DNA of 31,436 nucleotides from Candidatus Pacearchaeota archaeon (lineage in GTDB: Archaea; Nanobdellota; Nanobdellia; Pacearchaeales; GW2011-AR1): positions 1 to 31,436 of the forward strand of contig JAPLYA010000141.1 in assembly GCA_026395775.1 (NCBI GenBank), in the 5' to 3' direction. This document shows positions 10,056-17,040 of the stretch, piece by piece (position 1 is the stretch's first letter; every line of letters begins with the position of its first letter). The translations under genes and the position numbers were made by a program. A model generated the notes under the pieces. That model was not told where the DNA came from. It worked only from the letters and a program-made list of their open reading frames with translations, and searched no databases.

Positions 10056-10172
10056 GTTCCTTAGTACATTAAGTGAGCTCAGTAATTAATTATTTCAAAC
10101 CTGAAAAAGAACCGGAATATAGTTTGTGGTGATTAATGAGATGTAACTAGAGAATAACAACAAACAGTTAGA

Positions 10173-10190
10173 TTTTTAAACTTAGAGGAG
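10173..10190 (+). promoter_or_regulatory. TATA-like box and SD-like motif before the radical SAM operon
   Basis: TTTTTAAA (10173-10180) lies 21 nt before the ATG at 10201, fitting a leaderless start. GAGGAG at 10185-10190 would be a Shine-Dalgarno only if transcription began further upstream. Both readings support the same start codon. Confidence 0.5.
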
Positions 10191-10200
10191 ATATATATTT

Positions 10201-11535
10201 ATGGGGCTCGAACAGACGTATGAGTATTTAGTAGGCGAAAGAATAATAGGGCTCGACCAAGAAGGAAGAGTAGCGCCCTTGCAAAAAGGGGAAAAAGAAA
10301 ACATTGAAAATCTTTCAAATAAAGAACGTGCACTTCGTTTTAACGGATTTGTGATAACTGATGAACGGGGGAACATAGTATTTGAAGATAGAAAAAGATA
10401 TGCACAGCACTTTTTCCCATTGTCTGTTATAGATTATGCAAAAGCAATGTATAATTTTGAGAGACATAAAAAACCAATTCCAATTCTTTCTGTAGACAGT
10501 CATGATGTATTGCAATGTGATTTTAAGTGCCAGGATTGTTTGTCCGCTCATGGAACAAATTTTCCTGTAAAACAATTTCCTAAAGACAATTTTAGGATGG
10601 ATTTAGAAACATATAAACAAATGTTAAAAGAAATTGCAGGCTACTCTGAAAAAAGAGGATTCAGAGGAGTAAGATTTGAACAATCCGGAGAAGGTAATCC
10701 TGATTATTATAAGCATAGACAAGAGATTTTAAGGTATGCCAAAGAATTGGGGATGCAAAGTGTATATGTTAGTGCTGGAAGTAAAATAAACGATCCTCTC
10801 ATGAACTCATTGGTAAAAAATGCTTCCTTTATTAGAATCAGTTTTCCAGGAATTTGGGAAGCATATAAACATTATTCCGGGCAGGGGGAGTTTACATTTA
10901 CAGATGCGATGGATGGGTTAGGCAGGATTGTTGAAGAAAGAGACAGGCAAGGAAGAAGGAGAGACTTAATGATTGGTGCAAGAGCAGCATTACGTGCTGA
11001 ACATAGTGATACTTATTTTAATTTTGCTAATAGACTAAAAGATCTGGGAATTGATTCCTTGTAGATTGTAAAAATACTCGTACCTGAAGGTAGGAAGCCC
11101 TCTGATTTCCCAGTAAGTTCTAGAGATATTCATGATTTGGAAGAAACTGAAACTTTAGACGATGCTAATTTTAATGTAAGTATTCCTCATGGATTAGACT
11201 CCATGGTTTACTCAAGAGAAATAGAAAATCGAGCCAAATTTCCAACACAGTGTTTTAGCGCAAGGTTTCAACCAGTTTTAGCTGGAAGAAGTTTATTTGT
11301 GTGTACTATTAGCGATATAATGTATTCTTACAATTTAAGACTTGGTACTTTTACAAATGAGGATGGAGAATTAGAAAGATTTTTATCTAAAGAGAATTTA
11401 GAAAGAGTTACTGAAGGAATACCTTTTCAATGTAAAAGTTGTTCAAATATATATGATAATGTGCTGTTATTTTCATTACAAAACCTATTTAGGGCAAATC
11501 CTCAAAAATTAAACTTTTATGAGATTATAAAATGA
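10201..11535 (+). pseudogene. Radical SAM enzyme interrupted by an in-frame TAG
   Basis: The frame runs from 10201 to 11535 with one interruption, TAG at 11062-11064. The upstream 287 codons contain the radical SAM cluster motif CxxxCxxC (Cys106, Cys110, Cys113, in CDFKCQDC) and the first barrel strands, including EQSGEGNP. The downstream 157 codons continue the barrel in the same frame (IVKILVPEG) and end with a CxxC motif (CKSCSNIYDN) that could bind an auxiliary cluster. The downstream part has no good start codon, so a full protein needs readthrough, or the gene is dead. CAG or GAG to TAG would be a single change. It heads an overlapping operon; its TGA overlaps the next ATG. The substrate is unknown. 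Confidence 0.8.
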
Positions 11536-12320
11536 AAGAATACAAATTTAATATAAGTATTACTGAAAAATGCAATTTGCGTTGTCCTCATTGTTACACA
11601 AGGAATAAACAGGGTTCTTTAACTATGGGGGAAGTGGATACTATAATTGGAAATTTAGAAGACGGATTAACAAGACTAAAAATAGAAGGGGGAGAACCTT
11701 ATTCTGAAAGAGAACTTTTTTACTACGCTATTCAACAATTTAAGCAGAGATTTCCGGAAGCTGAAATAAGAGCAAATTCAAATGGTGTGGCTTTTTATAA
11801 AGATAAGAGCACCATTATACAAGAAGCTGATAAACTCTATTCCTTGGGAGTTAGAAGATTAAGGATTTCTTTAGATAAATTTCATGAAGATGGTGGAGCT
11901 GATCTTGAGAAAGTAGTATCTATACAAAAAGTCCTGAAAGAAATAGAGCATCCATTAGATGTGAAATATATGTCTTTGACACAAGCATTGGCAATAGGAA
12001 CTGCAGAAGATTTACCGCAAGAACAGAAAGAAATAAGAAATTGTATGAATAATCCAGGATGTTTAGATAATCCTTATTTTTTTACAGACATAAAAGGGAA
12101 TTTATACACTTGTTGCTGGAGGCTAATCCCCCCTATAGGAAATTTACTTCAATCAAGACTTGGGGACTTATACAATAATATGAATGAGATGCAGAGGAAA
12201 CTACTTTCTGGAGAGGTGAGATTTTTAGCAACAGATCCTCATTTATTAAAAGTGGCTGAAGACTTAGGAGAGTGCATGCTTTGCAAGGAGGTTTTTAGAA
12301 GTTGCAGGGAAAATGAATAG
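11532..12320 (+). CDS. Radical SAM enzyme with SPASM-like C-terminus
   Basis: 262 aa. CNLRCPHC (Cys14, Cys18, Cys21) is the canonical [4Fe-4S]/SAM site, followed by KIEGGEP, the usual SAM-binding GGE strand. The C-terminal region has GNLYTCCWRL and CMLCKEVFRSC, resembling SPASM-type Cys clusters for auxiliary Fe-S centres. The start overlaps the previous stop as ATGA and the stop lies inside the next gene, so translation is probably coupled. It is the only intact radical SAM gene of the cluster. Related enzymes act on peptides or small molecules; neighbouring NUDIX and kinase genes suggest a nucleotide-linked substrate (inference). Confidence 0.88.
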   Translation: MKEYKFNISITEKCNLRCPHCYTRNKQGSLTMGEVDTIIGNLEDGLTRLKIEGGEPYSERELFYYAIQQFKQRFPEAEIRANSNGVAFYKDKSTIIQEADKLYSLGVRRLRISLDKFHEDGGADLEKVVSIQKVLKEIEHPLDVKYMSLTQALAIGTAEDLPQEQKEIRNCMNNPGCLDNPYFFTDIKGNLYTCCWRLIPPIGNLLQSRLGDLYNNMNEMQRKLLSGEVRFLATDPHLLKVAEDLGECMLCKEVFRSCRENE

Positions 12321-13000
12321 AAAACTTTTTTTTAAAACTCCTGAAGATAAGCTTAGAGTCTTTCAAAAACCAAGATTAATAATGTTTTCAGAAGGATCTG
12401 AAGTAGAAAGCTGGGCTAATACCCAACCTCTTTACTTTTACCCATTTAGTTGGCAATGATTTAAGATTATTATCTGGTTTACCAAGGAATCAGATTTTGT
12501 CTTGCATTAAATTATATGTTGGAGATGGTTGTGACTATAGAGATATAGCATTGCAAGCTCGAGAGATGGGCTTTGATTTTCTTCATGTTGCCAAAAGGCT
12601 CATAAGTAACCGAGAAAACCCAAGAATATCTGAAGATGAGAGAGACAAAATATTAAAATTATACGAACTTGAATCTAATCAATTTAGAGTTATAACTCCT
12701 TCTTCATTAGAACAAAGGTTTGCAAAACGATTCATAATAACTCCTAGACTGGGAAATGTTTCTTCTTGTGATTTTTCAAAATATAGGTTAGTTTTAAATG
12801 GAGATAATCTTTATCCTTGTTATACTCAGCACATCTTAGCCCTAGATGGAGTTAGGAAAGAGGATACTGTAAATAATCCCGAGCATTGTTTAGATTGTGC
12901 TTGTATTTATGAAAATGATATGCTTAATGATATTGAAACCAAAATGAGAAGATATAAAAATCCTGGTTTTGCTCTAGAATATGTAGAAAATGGAAAATAA
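12313..13000 (+). pseudogene. SPASM-like radical SAM relative, frameshifted
   Basis: The gene begins at the ATG at 12313, inside the end of the preceding gene, and runs in frame 1 to TGA at 12457-12459. A second frame, open from 12407, continues to TAA at 12998-13000 with coherent protein (THLVGNDLRLL onward). A +1 shift between 12407 and 12456 joins them. The downstream part has a barrel-like segment (YVGDGCDYRDIAL) and a Cys-rich end (SSCDFSKY, NLYPCYTQH, HCLDCAC) similar to the end of the preceding enzyme. No CxxxCxxC motif is seen, so even intact it may not be an active radical SAM protein. Its last 11 nt overlap the NUDIX gene. It is a true lesion or a sequencing error. Confidence 0.65.
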
Positions 13001-13445
13001 TAAATTTGGACTTGGAGTAATAGTATGCATCTTTAATAGAGACTTCTCTCAGATATTTCTTCTAAAAAGAAACAAAGCGAAAAGAGATCTAAACAAAGCC
13101 GATTGGGGAAATGTTGGAGGAAGAGTGGAATGGGGGGAAAAATTAGTTGACGCTTGTGTAAGAGAAGTAAAAGAAGAAAGTGGAATTGATTTGGACCCAA
13201 AACAACTAAAACTTTTGAATATTAAAGAAATAACAGAAAATCCAATTGCCCCAACAGTTCATTTTTTACAGTTCATCTATGCTGCAAAGATAGATAAAAT
13301 CGAAGAAATACTTTTAAATGAAGAATCAGAAGAATATGGGTGGTTTAATTTAAAAGAGTTACCAGATAAAACTCTTGATCAAAAAGAAGACTTAATTAAA
13401 CTAAGCATTGCTGCGAAAAAGAAGTTCTCGGAAGATGAAAACTGA
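12990..13445 (+). CDS. NUDIX hydrolase, paralogue 1
   Basis: 151 aa. The NUDIX box is complete: G-x5-E-x7-REV-x-EE-x-GI starting in NVGGRVEWGEK and ending REVKEESGI. These enzymes cleave nucleoside diphosphates linked to another moiety (NDP-X), using the Glu residues of the box to bind Mg2+ or Mn2+. The start ATG lies 11 nt inside the preceding frame and the stop overlaps the next gene. It is clearly paralogous to the second NUDIX gene at 14794: both begin with a KFGLG/RFGLG strand and share DWGNVGG. The two copies in one operon may act on related nucleotides. The substrate cannot be predicted from sequence. Confidence 0.9.
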   Translation: MENNKFGLGVIVCIFNRDFSQIFLLKRNKAKRDLNKADWGNVGGRVEWGEKLVDACVREVKEESGIDLDPKQLKLLNIKEITENPIAPTVHFLQFIYAAKIDKIEEILLNEESEEYGWFNLKELPDKTLDQKEDLIKLSIAAKKKFSEDEN

Positions 13446-14235
13446 AGATTTAAAAAAAACAGATAATCCCAATTTTGTTCATTCCCCCCTTAGATATCCC
13501 GGTAATCAGATTTATGCTCTTGATACGCTTTTATCACTTATTCCCGAACACAGATACTATGCTGAGCCCTTTTGTGGAGGCGCTTCGACATTTTTTGGAA
13601 AACCAAAAGCAGAAGGTAACTGGCTGAATGATGTAGATAGGGAACTGATAGAAACTTATATCGCTATAAGAGACCAACCAGAAAAACTTTTTGCTGCTTT
13701 AACTGGAGAAGAAATTTCTGAAAAAAGATATAATCATTTTAAAACAGGATTTACGCCAAGAAATGGTTTTGAGACAGCAGTGAGATGGTTTTATTTAAAC
13801 AGAACTTCTCGTTTAGAAACAATGAGCCGGTATTGGGAGTATGATAATAAAATAACCAGTCTACCGGTAGATTGGAGCAATATTATTTTGGGATGTTCCA
13901 AAAAATTGCAAGGTGTAAGGTTAACTTCTGGAGATTTTGGAGATGTCTTAGATAAAGTTCCCGAGGAGGCATTTTTATTTATAGCACCACCCTACTCTAT
14001 ACATCACTCTTCAGCCCAGAACAGATTGCATAAATACCCTTTTGAAAGAGAAGCTCACTTTAGGCTTGCCAATGCATTAAAATTATTAGATGGAAAAGTA
14101 AAATTTTTGGTTGTATATAATGAAAATGAGGAATTAAGAAGTATGTATTCTTGGGGCGAGCATATTGTAATATCTAACTTACCTAACAAATCTCCGCAAA
14201 AAGAAGAGATTGTGATTATGAATTATAAACTCTAA
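13435..14235 (+). CDS. D12-class adenine methyltransferase homologue with altered DPPY motif
   Basis: 266 aa from the ATG at 13435, which overlaps the NUDIX stop. It resembles Dam/D12 N6-adenine DNA methyltransferases: PLRYPGNQ replaces the usual RYPGGK opening, the SAM-binding strand is YYAEPFCGGAS, and NDVDRELIETY matches the following acidic motif. The catalytic DPPY motif reads APPY (Ala184-Tyr187, in FLFIAPPYS). The lost Asp normally holds the adenine amino group, so catalysis is doubtful, or the substrate differs. No restriction enzyme is adjacent. The partners are NUDIX and kinase genes, so a role other than restriction-modification is likely (inference). Confidence 0.8.
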   Translation: MKTEDLKKTDNPNFVHSPLRYPGNQIYALDTLLSLIPEHRYYAEPFCGGASTFFGKPKAEGNWLNDVDRELIETYIAIRDQPEKLFAALTGEEISEKRYNHFKTGFTPRNGFETAVRWFYLNRTSRLETMSRYWEYDNKITSLPVDWSNIILGCSKKLQGVRLTSGDFGDVLDKVPEEAFLFIAPPYSIHHSSAQNRLHKYPFEREAHFRLANALKLLDGKVKFLVVYNENEELRSMYSWGEHIVISNLPNKSPQKEEIVIMNYKL

Positions 14236-14246
14236 AACAGAATAAA

Positions 14247-14801
14247 ATGGCAAAAAATAATTTATTTATGGTTGGTAGTGCTAAGGGCGTCGGGAAAACA
14301 AGATTAACATTAGATATATCTTCTGATTTAGGATTAGCAAGAATAGAAACTGGAAAAGTTGTATTTGATTATGTTTTTCAAGGATTACCTTTAGAGGGAT
14401 TAACAGATTATATAACTGGAGAAATTTTATCTCAGAACCGAAATCTTATTTTAGATACCCATTATGCTAGATACTCTGATAAAGAAGAGCCAAATAAACA
14501 ATTTAGAAGAGGGCTTGAGTCGGAAGATTTAGAGAGACTATTAGAAAAATTTAACATATTTCCTTGTCTTGTTGAAGTTCCACTATGCGAGCTTGAGCAA
14601 AGAAGAAAAAATGATCCAAAAAAGAGAGTAATCAATCCTTTTTATATTATGCAAGAAGTTGAATTTAATCGCAAGGGTTACGAACTTTATCTTCGAGAAG
14701 TTAATCAAAAACCATTTGTTTTAATTAATGATTTTTATACCAATGCTAGAAATAACTTATCTAAATGGATAACTGAAAATAATGGAGTTCAAAATGGATG
14801 A
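14247..14801 (+). CDS. Adenylate-kinase-like P-loop NTPase
   Basis: 184 aa. The Walker A segment is SAKGVGKTR near residue 11, lacking the canonical first Gly. NLILDTHYAR is the likely Walker B/substrate strand and resembles the VDTH strand of archaeal adenylate kinase AdkA. A basic stretch with EQRRKNDPKKR could be a lid. These features point to a nucleoside monophosphate kinase or related small-molecule kinase, but the length and central region differ from housekeeping AdkA. It lies 11 nt after the methyltransferase homologue and overlaps the second NUDIX gene by 8 nt, so it belongs to the same transcript. Suggested role: phosphorylation in the nucleotide pathway of this operon (inference). 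Confidence 0.65.
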   Translation: MAKNNLFMVGSAKGVGKTRLTLDISSDLGLARIETGKVVFDYVFQGLPLEGLTDYITGEILSQNRNLILDTHYARYSDKEEPNKQFRRGLESEDLERLLEKFNIFPCLVEVPLCELEQRRKNDPKKRVINPFYIMQEVEFNRKGYELYLREVNQKPFVLINDFYTNARNNLSKWITENNGVQNG

Positions 14802-15246
14802 AAAAAGATTTGGTTTAGGTACTGTTCTTTATGTATTTAGTCAAGATTTATCTAGGGTTTTGCTTCTGAAATTAAATGAACATAAAAGAGTTAAGTTTGG
14901 CGCGGATTGGGGAAATGTTGGAGGAAAAATAAATCTTGGAGAAACATCCTTGGAGAATTGTATAAGGGAATCTGGAGAAGAGATTGGAGTAAGATTTGAA
15001 CCACGAGATTTAAGATTATTATATGTGAAAGAAATTCCCAATTTCTTTAATAAGGTTCATGCAGTACAATTTGTATATGGGGCTGCTTTGGATGAACAAA
15101 CACCCATAATTTTAGGTAAAGAGCTAGAATCTTATCGATGGTTTGATTTGTCTAAATTACCTGAGAGAACATTAGACACTCAAGAGGATTTTTATTATGC
15201 TCTAAGTCAGCTCAGAAATTCATTCAAGGCTTCAGCAAACTTGTAA
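14794..15246 (+). CDS. NUDIX hydrolase, paralogue 2
   Basis: 150 aa. The NUDIX box is present as GKINLGE...RESGEEIGV; the hydrophobic position after RE is Ser, a mild deviation. An in-frame ATG at 14782 exists, but the start at 14794 matches the N-terminus of paralogue 1 (M-[DE]-x-[KN]-[RK]-FGLG) and has GGAG at 14784-14787 as a ribosome binding site. It overlaps the kinase stop (ATGGATGA). This is the last gene of the operon; a hairpin follows. Expected activity is hydrolysis of a nucleoside diphosphate linkage; the substrate is unknown. Confidence 0.88.
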   Translation: MDEKRFGLGTVLYVFSQDLSRVLLLKLNEHKRVKFGADWGNVGGKINLGETSLENCIRESGEEIGVRFEPRDLRLLYVKEIPNFFNKVHAVQFVYGAALDEQTPIILGKELESYRWFDLSKLPERTLDTQEDFYYALSQLRNSFKASANL

Positions 15247-15260
15247 GCTTATTATACAAT

Positions 15261-15279
15261 TCACTTATTAGTTAAGTGA
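15261..15279 (+). terminator. Hairpin after the NUDIX operon
   Basis: TCACTTA and TAAGTGA form a perfect 7-bp stem with a 5-nt loop, 14 nt after the last stop of the operon. A role in ending or stabilising the transcript is inferred; no U-tract follows. Confidence 0.35.
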
Positions 15280-15299
15280 CCCCTGAACCTCAGCTTCGG

Positions 15300-15367
15300 T
15301 AAGGTTTTTATGGAATTAACCTTAGGTAACAACGCCCCTAGTAGATATTTAACCTTAGGTTAAGGTT
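15300..15367. repeat. Cluster of four AACCTTA motifs, operator-like
   Basis: The heptamer AACCTTA occurs at 15318-15324 and 15351-15357, and inverted (TAAGGTT) at 15300-15306 and 15361-15367. The two direct copies sit in identical 12-mers, TTAACCTTAGGT at 15316 and 15349, exactly 33 bp apart, about three helical turns. The pattern suggests a multi-site regulator binding region upstream of the candidate ncRNA. Confidence 0.45.
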
Positions 15368-15443
15368 CTCCCATTAAAAATCAAGATTTAAAATTTACCC
15401 AGAATAAGTCCACTTAATACACCAGAGAAACTCCTTAGAAATA

Positions 15444-15451
15444 TTTTTATA
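15444..15451 (+). promoter_or_regulatory. TATA box of the candidate ncRNA
   Basis: TTTTTATA. With the 22-nt rule seen elsewhere, transcription would begin near 15473, 8 nt before the first stem of the structured element. No long ORF follows. Confidence 0.5.
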
Positions 15452-15472
15452 CTAACTCTCTCTGTTCTTAAT

Positions 15473-15603
15473 ATCAAAAAAACAATGGGGCACCGCACCT
15501 TAAAAGGTGCGGTTTGTAAAGCCCCTTGTTTTTAGGATGCTCAAAAAAATCTGACGTTGTGAGGCAACGTCTACAGCTTAAAAGCTGTAGTTTATTTTTC
15601 TGA
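15473..15603 (+). ncRNA. Candidate structured small RNA, unknown family
   Basis: About 130 nt predicted to fold into two domains. Domain 1: AACAAtGGGGC (15481-15491) pairs with GCCCCTTGTT (15521-15530) with one bulge, enclosing the perfect hairpin ACCGCACC/GGTGCGGT (15492-15513). Domain 2: TCAAAAAAAT (15541-15550) pairs with ATTTTTCTGA (15594-15603) with one mismatch, enclosing GACGTTG/CAACGTC (15553-15571) and TACAGC/GCTGTA (15572-15589). Both the domain 1 hairpin and the last hairpin have a TTAAAA loop. A T-rich run (15591-15599) could end the transcript. It is not tRNA, SRP RNA or RNase P RNA by length or motifs. A 16-codon ORF at 15485-15535 overlaps domain 1 but is probably incidental. 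Confidence 0.55.
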
Positions 15604-15683
15604 CATGAAAATGTGGGGGTGTTTGATTTTGTTCTTATTTATCCTATTGAAGCTAAATGTCCTTTGAAGAACTGTTAGAAAGA

Positions 15684-15691
15684 TTTATAAA
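15684..15691 (+). promoter_or_regulatory. TATA box of the small exported-protein operon
   Basis: TTTATAAA ends 22 nt before the ATG at 15713. The rest of 15604-15712 holds only a 20-codon hydrophobic ORF (15605-15667) resembling a detached signal peptide. Confidence 0.75.
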
Positions 15692-15712
15692 TAGTAACTT
15701 GATAGTAGTAAA

Positions 15713-16273
15713 ATGATGAGATTAAAAGGTTTGGGAAAAATAATTGCAACTGGCTTATTTGGAATTTCTGATTTGGCTGGCTTAGCTGGATGTAGTCGTA
15801 TGATGTCTAGTATTCCAGCTGATGAAGAAGTGGAAAGAAGCGGGAATATTCCGTATCGCAAACTTGGAGCGATGGAGCCCTCCATCAGAGCTATCGAATC
15901 TGGAAAGCATTTAGTAAGGTGTCCTGATAATGAGGAGATGATTATTTTAGCACCATCTAACTCAGCAGTTGATTTTAAAAATGTTTATATTGTCAATGAG
16001 AAAAGAGACAGATTATATTGGTATGTTAAAGATGGAAACTGGCAAGAGGGGATGTCCCTGGAATGGATGCCTATACCGCTGGAAATCCATAGAAGTGTGT
16101 ATTCTTCTAGTAAGAGACTAGATATTCCGTCCTTGAGATTGAAAATAAAAAAACCTTTTTTAAATGAAAAATACCTTCTTTTTATGGAGTATAAAAATGG
16201 GGAAAAACTAATTGAGAGAGAGTATGAGGAGTCGAATGCCAATCCAGCAAATTGCCAGATGAATTGCAAATAA
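15713..16273 (+). CDS. Putative lipoprotein of unknown function, first of four
   Basis: 186 aa. The N-terminus has two basic residues, a hydrophobic stretch and a lipobox-like LAGC, suggesting export and lipid attachment. The N-terminal pattern (RLKGLGKII) recurs in the gene at 16795 (KLKGLGKII) and loosely in the one at 16276, so they are paralogous at least in the signal region. The C-terminal part (SLRLKIKKPFLNEKYLLFMEY) resembles the beta-rich domain shared by the genes at 16276 and 17041. No enzyme motif is visible. The start is fixed by the TATA box. Presumably the first gene of an operon, 2 nt from the next gene. Confidence 0.7.
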   Translation: MMRLKGLGKIIATGLFGISDLAGLAGCSRMMSSIPADEEVERSGNIPYRKLGAMEPSIRAIESGKHLVRCPDNEEMIILAPSNSAVDFKNVYIVNEKRDRLYWYVKDGNWQEGMSLEWMPIPLEIHRSVYSSSKRLDIPSLRLKIKKPFLNEKYLLFMEYKNGEKLIEREYEESNANPANCQMNCK

Positions 16274-16275
16274 AA

Positions 16276-16776
16276 ATGAGCAAATTAAAAAATTTAGCTA
16301 AAAATATTCTATCCCTAGCTGGAACTTTAGCCTTATCTGCTTGTGCTAGAGCTCCGGGTGTTGAATATAGGGAAGATGTTCCTGGGATAACAACTGAAAT
16401 AAGAAGAAATTTTCCCATTGAATCAACTTCTCCTTTAGAGAGCAAAACCTTAGAATTTACATTTTATATGGATGAAGCCCATAATATTGAAGATCCCTCT
16501 TTGGAACTCTTAAATGGAAATCAAGCTGATGTGAAAGTTGATTCTTCTGCATACAGAGACCCCTGTACTGTGGAAGTTTTGTCAAAATTTGGAAAAGTGT
16601 TATATAAAAATAATTTTGCCCCTAGTTTTATGATTCTAAGCGATCCTCCAATAATGCAAGATTATTCACAGGTTTCATTAAGGGTTCCTTTCTCAAAAGA
16701 TGCAAGATATGTTGCTGTTTATCATAACGGAAGAAGAAAGGCAAAAGTAAATATACCTAGAATTATTAAGGAATAA
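16276..16776 (+). CDS. Putative lipoprotein with shared surface domain
   Basis: 166 aa from the ATG at 16276, preferred over 16252 because it begins with Lys-rich residues followed by a hydrophobic stretch and LSAC, and starts 2 nt after the preceding stop. The C-terminal half contains FMILSDPPI..., then VSLRVPFSKDARYVAVY, closely matching FTILSDPPI...VELNFPYSLDAKYIEIY in the gene at 17041. This is a beta-sandwich-like exported domain of unknown function. Probably anchored at the cell surface. Confidence 0.7.
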   Translation: MSKLKNLAKNILSLAGTLALSACARAPGVEYREDVPGITTEIRRNFPIESTSPLESKTLEFTFYMDEAHNIEDPSLELLNGNQADVKVDSSAYRDPCTVEVLSKFGKVLYKNNFAPSFMILSDPPIMQDYSQVSLRVPFSKDARYVAVYHNGRRKAKVNIPRIIKE

Positions 16777-16794
16777 TATTTAATAAAGATAAAA

Positions 16795-17037
16795 ATGAAA
16801 AAATTAAAAGGTTTGGGGAAAATAATTACAGTTAGTTTAATTGGAATAACCAGTCTTGTTTCCTTGGGGGACTGCGGTTTTAGTAAGTCCTGGCCTCCGT
16901 TTCCTCAACTTCCACCCGATATTATCTATCAGAAACCAGAGGAAGTAGTTAAAAAAAATGCTGAGACGAAATATATCCGATACTATGATAATCAATTCGA
17001 TTTTGAGTCAAATCGGGAACAAAATAATTTGCAATAA
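16795..17037 (+). CDS. Short putative lipoprotein, possibly truncated
   Basis: 80 aa. The N-terminus KKLKGLGKIITVSL... with LGDC near residue 27 matches the signal region of the gene at 15713. Beyond the Cys the chain is a Pro-rich stretch plus a short polar tail ending in YIRYYDNQFDFES, and it lacks the beta-rich domain of its neighbours. It may be a remnant of a longer paralogue or a genuine small lipoprotein. It sits 18 nt after the preceding gene and 3 nt before the next, consistent with an operon. Confidence 0.55.
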   Translation: MKKLKGLGKIITVSLIGITSLVSLGDCGFSKSWPPFPQLPPDIIYQKPEEVVKKNAETKYIRYYDNQFDFESNREQNNLQ

Positions 17038-17040
17038 AAA

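Noticed and set aside
10201..11535. Genome-wide TAG recoding (e.g. pyrrolysine)
   Set aside because: Several genes end with TAG at their natural C-termini, and only two genes have internal TAG, so a standard code is simpler.
13435..14235. Restriction-modification system
   Set aside because: No restriction endonuclease adjacent and the methyltransferase catalytic motif is altered.
15485..15535. 16-codon ORF overlapping the first stem of the candidate ncRNA
   Set aside because: The complementary stems explain the sequence better; a leader peptide cannot be excluded but lacks support.
15605..15667. 20-codon hydrophobic ORF resembling a signal peptide
   Set aside because: Too short, no promoter or SD of its own, and nothing coherent follows; may be a remnant.
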